The position numbers were made by a program, and so were the translations under genes. A DNA stretch of 64,000 nucleotides from Streptomyces griseoruber. Lineage in GTDB: Bacteria; Actinomycetota; Actinomycetes; Streptomycetales; Streptomycetaceae. The notes beneath the pieces are model-generated. The model saw only the letters and a list, made by a program, of their open reading frames with translations, had not been told where the DNA came from and did not search any database. Below are positions 59,057 to 64,000 of the stretch, in pieces. The stretch spans positions 114,895-178,894 of the forward strand of contig NZ_KQ948777.1 of the NCBI RefSeq assembly GCF_001514205.1, in the 5' to 3' direction. Position 1 is the first letter of the stretch; every line of letters starts with the position of its first letter.

Positions 59057-60361
59057 ATGGGCCAGGGCCAGCAGGAGACGGTGGTGACGAGCCTCGCGGG
59101 CGCCGTCAGCGAGGAGATCAGTGCTTCCCTCGCCCCCGTCGACGCAGAACTCGACCGCCGCTACCCCGGCGACCCCGGCACCCGCCAGCCCATCCACACC
59201 GTCTACGTCCCCGCGGACGCCTTCACCGCCGACACCCTCCGCTCCTGGGGCGACCGCGCCCTCGCCGCCCTCGACGCACACGCCCCCGACGCCACCTCCT
59301 TCGCCGCCTGCCTCGGCCTCTCCGGCGAACTCGCCGGACCCGTCCACACGCGCGTGCGGGCCAAACTCGAACGCGAGCCGGTGGAAGACCTGCGCATCGA
59401 CTTCGAGGACGGCTACGGCCCCCGCCCCGACCCCGAGGAGGACGAGACCGCCGCCCGCGCCGCCCGGCTCGTCGCCGAGGCGTACGCCAAGGGCACGGCG
59501 GCCCCGTACATGGGCATCCGCATGAAATGCATGGAGGCCGCCGTCCGCGACCGCGGCATCCGCACCCTCGACATCTTCCTCACCGGCCTGCTCGCGGCCG
59601 GCGGCCTGCCCGAGGGCCTGGTACTGACCCTGCCGAAGGTCACCTACCCCGAGCAGGTCACCGCCATGGTGCGGCTCCTGGAGGCCTTCGAGAAGGCACA
59701 CGGCCTCGTGCCCGGCCGACTCGGCTTCGAGATCCAGATCGAGACCAGCCAGGCCATCCTCGCCACGGACGGCACCGCGACCGTCGCCCGGATGATCCAG
59801 GCCGCCGAGGGCCGCGCCACCGGCCTGCACTACGGCACCTTCGACTACAGCGCCTGCCTCGGCGTCTCCGCCGCCTACCAGGCCAGCGACCACCCGGCCG
59901 CCGACCACGCCAAGGCGGTCATGCAGGTCGCCGCGGCCGGCACCGGCGTACGCGTCTCGGACGGCTCCACCAACGTCCTGCCCGTCGGCCCGACACCGAA
60001 GGTCCACGACGCCTGGCGGCTGCACTACGGCCTCACCCGCCGCGCCCTGGCCCGCGCCTACTACCAGGGCTGGGACATGCACCCCGCCCACCTCCCCACC
60101 CGCTACGCGGCCGTCTACGCCTTCTACCGCGAGGGGTTCACCCAGGCCGCCGAGCGCCTCGCCCGCTACGCGAGGCGGGCCGGCGGCGACGTGATGGACG
60201 AACCGGCCACCGCCAAGGCCCTCAGCGGCTATCTGCTGCGCGGCCTGGACTGCGGCGCCCTCGACCCCGCCGAGGTGACCGACGCGACCGGGCTGTCCCG
60301 GGCGGCCCTGGAGGGCTTCGCGGCCCCTCGACGAGGCGATCTGACGGCTTCCGCACCCTGA
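59057..60361 (+). CDS. DUF6986 / HpcH-HpaI aldolase-like protein
   Basis: 434 residues. Malate-synthase/citrate-lyase-like TIM-barrel features: LRIDFEDGYGPRPDPEED, MGIRMKCMEAAVRDRG, LPKVTYPEQV, FEIQIETSQAIL and GLHYGTFDYSACLGV. DUF6986 proteins are linked with the purine/allantoin degradation gene set, where they may condense or cleave glyoxylate-derived acids. ATG 59057 follows GGAGG by 7 bases. It stands alone, with an operator-like repeat upstream. Confidence 0.85.
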   Translation: MGQGQQETVVTSLAGAVSEEISASLAPVDAELDRRYPGDPGTRQPIHTVYVPADAFTADTLRSWGDRALAALDAHAPDATSFAACLGLSGELAGPVHTRVRAKLEREPVEDLRIDFEDGYGPRPDPEEDETAARAARLVAEAYAKGTAAPYMGIRMKCMEAAVRDRGIRTLDIFLTGLLAAGGLPEGLVLTLPKVTYPEQVTAMVRLLEAFEKAHGLVPGRLGFEIQIETSQAILATDGTATVARMIQAAEGRATGLHYGTFDYSACLGVSAAYQASDHPAADHAKAVMQVAAAGTGVRVSDGSTNVLPVGPTPKVHDAWRLHYGLTRRALARAYYQGWDMHPAHLPTRYAAVYAFYREGFTQAAERLARYARRAGGDVMDEPATAKALSGYLLRGLDCGALDPAEVTDATGLSRAALEGFAAPRRGDLTASAP

Positions 60362-60611
60362 CCGCGGCCCGGCCTTGTCGGCGGTGTCGGCGGGGACGAA
60401 CGGGCCCCATCCCGTGCGGACTTCGCCTGGCGAACCGGTCGCGGGCGTGGTGGGCGAACTTCTCGGTGACCACCTCCGTGACAGCTTCGCCGCCGCCGTG
60501 CACCACTGCGCATTCGAGGAGGTGAGACCGATCAACGCTGTGACAGGCCGGGGCTCCCTCCTCAACGGCTGCGCGAAGTGGCCCACAGGGCGAACGCTGC
60601 GGGACGCGGCA
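60362..60611. other. Intergenic region without supported gene
   Basis: About 250 bases between DUF6986 and the GGCT-like gene. Codon third-position bias is weak in every frame and open frames here (for example plus strand 60375-60764) overlap the real gene and have no recognisable domain. It may contain gene remnants; I see no repeat or hairpin that decides its nature. Confidence 0.4.
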
Positions 60612-61349
60612 CTAGCTCGATCGCAGGTGCTCCAGCCCGGAGCGTGTCACCCGGTTCTCCTCCGCGAACAGCCGTGTACCCCGCTCGCAGAGCCGCGCGT
60701 CGGCACGGGCACGGGCCACGAACTCCTCCGGTGTCGCACCGAAGAGCCGTCTCAACGCTGCTGATGCGCCGAGGAGTTCGGTGATGAGGGGGCGCTGGCC
60801 GGGGTGACTGCGCGGGGAGCCGCGGCCGTTGTGCAGGACGCCGTGGCGATTCACGTACGAGAACACGTCGTCGAGTGTCTCGCCGCTCTCCAGCTCGACC
60901 CGGAACCGGGGTGCGGGCAGGACGACCCGGTCGTAGTTCGGCTCGGTCGCGTCGACGGCGGCGAGCTGCTCGTCGTCCAGCCAGATGACGAACAACTCCC
61001 GTGCCGCACCGGGGGAGTCGACGGGGGAAGCGGACATGTACCCCAGACGGCTGACGTGCGCCGAGACACCGACGTCGACACCGGTCACCCGGGTCCGCAC
61101 CATCGGGATCGCAGACGTGATCCCCAACACCGCCATCTTGTGCCGCAGTTGCCCCGGAGAGGCGTTGGAGCCGACAGCCAGGACCGGGCTGCGGCCGGGA
61201 TGCGTGAGGCGGTCCAGGGGCAGCAGCAGATCACCGGCGAGCAGACCCGACTCGGCCGGCCACACACCCGGATAGCCGAGCGGATGGTCGCGCGGCGCAC
61301 GAGCCAGACCCAGCGCCTCCAGCGTGCGGTGTTCCGGGCGTTCGTCCAT
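60612..61349 (-). CDS. Conserved protein with gamma-glutamylcyclotransferase-like fold
   Basis: 245 residues. VLAVGSNASPGQLRHKM resembles the YGSN substrate loop of GGCT-like proteins, and DATEPNYDRVVLP the segment with the catalytic Glu. The N-terminus (YPGVWPAESGL) and a 40-residue C-terminal helix are additional. It could cleave a gamma-glutamyl peptide, but the assignment is tentative. ATG 61349 is 16 bases upstream of the LacI gene's 3-prime end on the same strand. Confidence 0.75.
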   Translation of the reverse strand: MDERPEHRTLEALGLARAPRDHPLGYPGVWPAESGLLAGDLLLPLDRLTHPGRSPVLAVGSNASPGQLRHKMAVLGITSAIPMVRTRVTGVDVGVSAHVSRLGYMSASPVDSPGAARELFVIWLDDEQLAAVDATEPNYDRVVLPAPRFRVELESGETLDDVFSYVNRHGVLHNGRGSPRSHPGQRPLITELLGASAALRRLFGATPEEFVARARADARLCERGTRLFAEENRVTRSGLEHLRSS

Positions 61350-61365
61350 CGGTGCCCAGTCTGCC

Positions 61366-62403
61366 TCAGTCCGCGGGCGGCAGCTCCCCCGAACCGCGGG
61401 CGATCAGCCGGGTCGGCAGCTCGATGCGCTCCGGGACGACGAGCGTGCCCTCCAACTGCCGGAACAGCCGCTCCGCGGCGGTCCGGCCGAGCGCCGCCGC
61501 GTCCTGGGCGACCACGGTCACCCCCGGCTCCAGCAGATCGGCCAGCTCCAGATCGTCGAAGGCCACCAGCGCCACCCGGCGGGCCCGCTCCGCGAGGACC
61601 CGGATCACCGTGACCGTCACCCGGTTGTTGCCCGAGAACACCGCCGTCACCGGCTCGGGAGCGGACAGCATCTCCTCGGCCGCCCGGCGCACCCGGTCCG
61701 GATCGGTGGTGCCCAGCGAGACCCAGGTGTCCGCCACCTCTATCCCCGCGTCCTCCATCGCCGTCCGGTACCCGCGCAGCCGCTCCGCGGCGGTGTGGAT
61801 GCGCGGCATGTCGCCGATGAAACCGATCCGCCGGTGCCCGTGCGCGATGAGATGGGCCACGCCTCCGCGGGCCCCGCCGAAGTTGTCCGACAGCACACAG
61901 TCGGCGTCGATCTGCCCCGCCGGACGGTCCACGAACACCGTCGCCACGCCCGCCTTGACCTCCGGCTCCAGATACCGGTGGTCGTCACCGGCCGGGATCA
62001 CCACGAGACCGTCCACCCGGCGGGCGCACAGCGCCAGGGCCAGCTCCTGCTCGCGGTCCGGGTCCTCGGCGCTGGAACCGTTGATCAGCAGCGCCCCGTG
62101 GGCCCGGGCCACCTCCTCCACCGCGCGGCTGAGCGGTCCGTAGAACGGGTCCGCCAGATCCTCCAGGACCAGACCGATGCTCGCGGTACGCCCCTTGCGC
62201 AGCACCCGCGCGCTGTCGTTGCGGCGGAACCCCAGCGCGTCGATGGCCTCCTGGACGCGGCGCTCCGTCTCGGGCGTGACCCCCGGCTCGCCGTTCACCA
62301 CCCGGGAGACCGTCTTGAGTCCGACCCCGGCACGCGCCGCGACGTCCTTCATGGTGGGACGGTTGCCGTAACGGCTGTCGGGGCGGCGCGGCGTCTCGGG
62401 CAC
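61366..62403 (-). CDS. LacI family transcriptional regulator
   Basis: 345 residues. The HTH MKDVAARAGVGLKTVSRVVN lies about 18 residues after the GTG start, followed by a periplasmic-binding-like sugar domain (IGLVLEDLADPFYGPL; VTAVFSGNNRVTVTVI; VALVAFDDLELADLL). It is divergent from a ROK kinase with a perfect palindrome between them, so it probably represses that gene and itself in response to a sugar. GTG 62403 has AGGA 9 bases upstream; ATG 62352 would give a shorter, also complete HTH. Confidence 0.93.
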   Translation of the reverse strand: MPETPRRPDSRYGNRPTMKDVAARAGVGLKTVSRVVNGEPGVTPETERRVQEAIDALGFRRNDSARVLRKGRTASIGLVLEDLADPFYGPLSRAVEEVARAHGALLINGSSAEDPDREQELALALCARRVDGLVVIPAGDDHRYLEPEVKAGVATVFVDRPAGQIDADCVLSDNFGGARGGVAHLIAHGHRRIGFIGDMPRIHTAAERLRGYRTAMEDAGIEVADTWVSLGTTDPDRVRRAAEEMLSAPEPVTAVFSGNNRVTVTVIRVLAERARRVALVAFDDLELADLLEPGVTVVAQDAAALGRTAAERLFRQLEGTLVVPERIELPTRLIARGSGELPPAD

Positions 62404-62526
62404 GATGCGGAGTCCTGTTCCTGTCGTCCACGGGACGGCGGCCCCGGCGGCGAGCGGAGGCTGTTGCCGGTGGGGTGGATGGGTCCCTGGGGCTGTATGA
62501 GGATGTGGCGTCGAGCATAGAGCCTG

Positions 62527-62538
62527 GACAACGTTGTC
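62527..62538. promoter_or_regulatory. LacI operator GACAACGTTGTC
   Basis: A perfect 12-base palindrome with the central CG typical of LacI-family operators, midway between the divergent LacI and ROK genes. Confidence 0.8.
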
Positions 62539-62639
62539 AGATGCGGGAGAGACTGTCCAGCGACAAACTCCGGCCCACGTCCCCCACCACAGGCCGGCCG
62601 GCCCCTTTTCCAAGGTTGACGGGGAGAACCGAGACTTTG

Positions 62640-63584
62640 ATGCAGACCGACCTCGTGGCCGCGCTCGACATGGGCGGCACCAAGATCGCCGGAGCCCTGG
62701 TGGACGGCGACGGCACGATCCTGGTCCGCGCACAGCGGCCCACACCCGCGCAGGAGGACGGCGACACCGTGATGGCGGCTGTCGAGGAGGTGCTGAAGGA
62801 GCTGACCGCCTCGCCGCTGTGGCCGCGGGTGTACGCCGTCGGCATCGGCAGCGCCGGTCCGGTGGACGCCTCCGCCGGGACGGTCAGCCCGGTGAACGTG
62901 CCCGGCTGGCGCGACTACCCGCTCGTCGACCGTGTCCGTGCCGCGACCGGCAACCTGCCGGTCGAACTGATCGGCGACGGCGTGGCGATCACGGCGGCCG
63001 AGCACTGGCAGGGCGCCGCCCGCGGTCACGACAACGCCCTGTGCATGGTGGTCTCCACGGGGGTGGGCGGAGGCCTGGTCCTCGGCGGACGCCTGCACCC
63101 GGGCCCCACCGGCAACGCCGGTCACATCGGCCACATCAGCGTCGACCTCGACGGCGATGCCTGCCCGTGCGGGGCGCGCGGCTGTGTGGAGCGCATCGCC
63201 AGCGGCCCCAACATCGCCCGGCGCGCCCTGGAGAACGGCTGGCGGCCCGGCCCCGACGGCGACACCTCCGCGGCCGCCGTGGCCGCCGCCGCCCGCGCGG
63301 GCGACCCGGTGGCCGTCGCCTCCTTCGACCGGGCCGCCCAGGCCCTCGCCGCCGGCATCGCGGCCACCGCGACCCTCGTCGAGATCGACATCGCGGTGAT
63401 CGGCGGGGGAGTCGGCAAGGCCGGTGACATCCTCTTCACACCGCTGCGCCGGTCGCTCGCCGACTACGCCACGCTCTCCTTCGTCCAGCGCCTGACGGTG
63501 GTCCCGGCCCAGATGGGAACGGACGCCGGGCTGGTCGGGGCGGCCGCGGCGGCCCTGGCGAAGGCGGGGGCGGTGCGGGTGTGA
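62640..63584 (+). CDS. ROK family sugar kinase (glucokinase-like)
   Basis: 314 residues. N-terminal ATP motif ALDMGGTKIAGALVD, substrate region GNAGHIGHIS with the E/H-x-G-H of ROK kinases, and the zinc motif CPCGARGC (Cys175, 177, 182) followed by VE. It phosphorylates a hexose or acts as a sugar sensor. ATG 62640 is in frame with upstream codons but the family start is MQTDLVAALD. Control by the divergent LacI protein is likely. Confidence 0.93.
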   Translation: MQTDLVAALDMGGTKIAGALVDGDGTILVRAQRPTPAQEDGDTVMAAVEEVLKELTASPLWPRVYAVGIGSAGPVDASAGTVSPVNVPGWRDYPLVDRVRAATGNLPVELIGDGVAITAAEHWQGAARGHDNALCMVVSTGVGGGLVLGGRLHPGPTGNAGHIGHISVDLDGDACPCGARGCVERIASGPNIARRALENGWRPGPDGDTSAAAVAAAARAGDPVAVASFDRAAQALAAGIAATATLVEIDIAVIGGGVGKAGDILFTPLRRSLADYATLSFVQRLTVVPAQMGTDAGLVGAAAAALAKAGAVRV

Positions 63585-63603
63585 GGGGGGCCTGCTGCGG
63601 GAG

Positions 63604-63791
63604 TCGGCCATGAGCGGTGTTCCGCCCTGAGGGCACGGCTCGGCCCTGGGCGCGCCGCTCTGTCGTGAGCGCGCTGCTCTGCCATGAGCTCGGCGCTCGG
63701 TTCCGAGCGCGGGGCTCTGCGCTGAGAGCGCTGCTGTGCCTTGAGCGGGGCGCTGGGCCGTGAGCGGGGCGCTCGGCCCTGAGGGTGCCGT
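63604..63791. repeat. Array of eight degenerate 19-bp tandem repeats
   Basis: Units start at 63640, 63659, 63678, 63697, 63716, 63735, 63754 and 63773, all 19 bases, sharing a TC-G-CC-TGAGCG-GGCGC-type consensus; the first unit at 63604-63639 is more degenerate. 19 is not a multiple of three, so this is not a protein repeat. It lies 20 bases after the ROK stop. Confidence 0.85.
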
Positions 63792-63824
63792 TTCCGCGGT
63801 AGGTCCTGTTCCGCAGGAACGGTC

Positions 63825-63942
63825 GGGCGGGTCGGGTGCATCGGGCGCGCCGGGCGCGCCGGGCGCGCCGGGTGGGTCGGGTTGGTCGGGTGGGTCAGGC
63901 GGGTCGGGTGGGCCGGGTGGGTCAGGCGGGTCGGGTGGGCCG
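63825..63942. repeat. 9-bp tandem repeat tract
   Basis: Triplet-compatible units such as GGGCGCGCC (three perfect copies at about 63843-63871) and GGGTGGGTC / GGGCGGGTC recur to about 63942. On either strand this could encode Gly/Pro-rich peptides but no start codon or ribosome site supports a gene. The window ends 58 bases later. Confidence 0.7.
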
Positions 63943-64000
63943 ACAGGTCCGGCAGAGCGAGCGGACCAGGCGGCGCGTGCGGCTCCGGCGCTGCGGAGAA

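Noticed and set aside
60375..60764. 129-codon plus-strand open frame
   Set aside because: Overlaps the C-terminal coding region of the GGCT-like gene on the other strand and has no domain or ribosome site.
62349..63611. Long minus-strand open frame across the ROK gene
   Set aside because: It is antisense to the ROK kinase and shows no recognisable motifs; the ROK gene has complete family signatures.
63640..63791. CRISPR array
   Set aside because: Units are contiguous with no unique spacers and diverge from one another; no cas genes are near.
63464..63841. 125-codon minus-strand open frame in the 19-bp array
   Set aside because: The repeat period of 19 rotates the frame, and the predicted peptide is a basic low-complexity stretch without start context.

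Overview
The window is very GC-rich DNA with codon third positions almost all G or C, frequent GTG starts and ATGA/GTGA start-stop overlaps. Gene families such as DUF5997, DUF6214, DUF6421, DUF6986, Rv1733c-like and the short sulfur-type leader peptide point to a Streptomyces (Actinomycetota) chromosome. About 50 protein genes are supported. I see no tRNA, rRNA, CRISPR array, complete insertion sequence or prophage. The layout looks like accessory-leaning chromosomal-arm or flank content: secreted plant-polysaccharide enzymes, orphan regulators and many conserved proteins of unknown function.

Layout. 1-9775 (minus): a tightly coupled operon of a DUF4132-like protein, a 1671-residue protein of unknown function, a MoxR AAA+ ATPase and a DUF5682 protein that runs off the left edge. 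It resembles the uncharacterised yehI/yehL/yehM region of enterobacteria. 10000-11762: a cold-shock-domain protein, DUF5997 and an HTH-less LysR effector-domain protein. 11790-24777: GH127 arabinofuranosidase with an inserted LamG-like domain, Lrp/AsnC regulator, CapA-like protein, alpha/beta hydrolase with phosphoribosyltransferase, FUSC membrane protein, lactonase, CbiX-like chelatase, N-acetylglucosamine-kinase-like protein, uracil-DNA glycosylase and a BNR-repeat protein. 25059-30174: Rv1733c-like membrane protein, HEAT-repeat protein, and an AidB-type acyl-CoA dehydrogenase divergent from a PaaX-family regulator. 30253-33662: two secreted pectate lyases (PL3, PL1) and a CBM2-bearing secreted esterase. 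Promoter and operator-like sites, including a near-perfect CebR-type box, lie in the divergent space. 33684-41092: NCS2 purine permease, FprA-type ferredoxin reductase, DUF6214, DUF305 lipoprotein divergent from an LVIVD protein, TetR regulator and HAD hydrolase. 41103-46414: zinc-ribbon protein, PAP2 phosphatase, M56 metalloprotease, DUF5134 and a FUSC-MarR operon. 46445-49077: two VOC proteins, GNAT and GDPD. 49337-53268: DUF6421, SDR and threonine aldolase (coupled), then a transglutaminase-like gene on its own apparently leaderless promoter. 53287-55827: acyltransferase, DUF4395 divergent from an anchored thioredoxin, and a flavin reductase preceded by a 26-residue leader peptide. 56046-57848: etfBA closed by a 19-bp hairpin. 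57913-63584: endonuclease/phosphatase-like protein, DUF6986, GGCT-like protein, and a LacI regulator divergent from a ROK kinase across a perfect palindrome. 63585-64000: two non-coding degenerate tandem arrays.

How the genes work together. Three themes stand out: (i) plant cell-wall sugar use (GH127, PL1, PL3, CE1-CBM2, LacI/ROK) with visible operator-like palindromes; (ii) electron transfer and acyl-CoA oxidation (ETF, AidB-like dehydrogenase, FprA, flavin reductase); (iii) a coupled AAA+ chaperone-like system of unknown function at the left edge. The last is the best candidate for an undescribed system. No assignment was checked against a database; family names rest on motifs and recognised sequence patterns.
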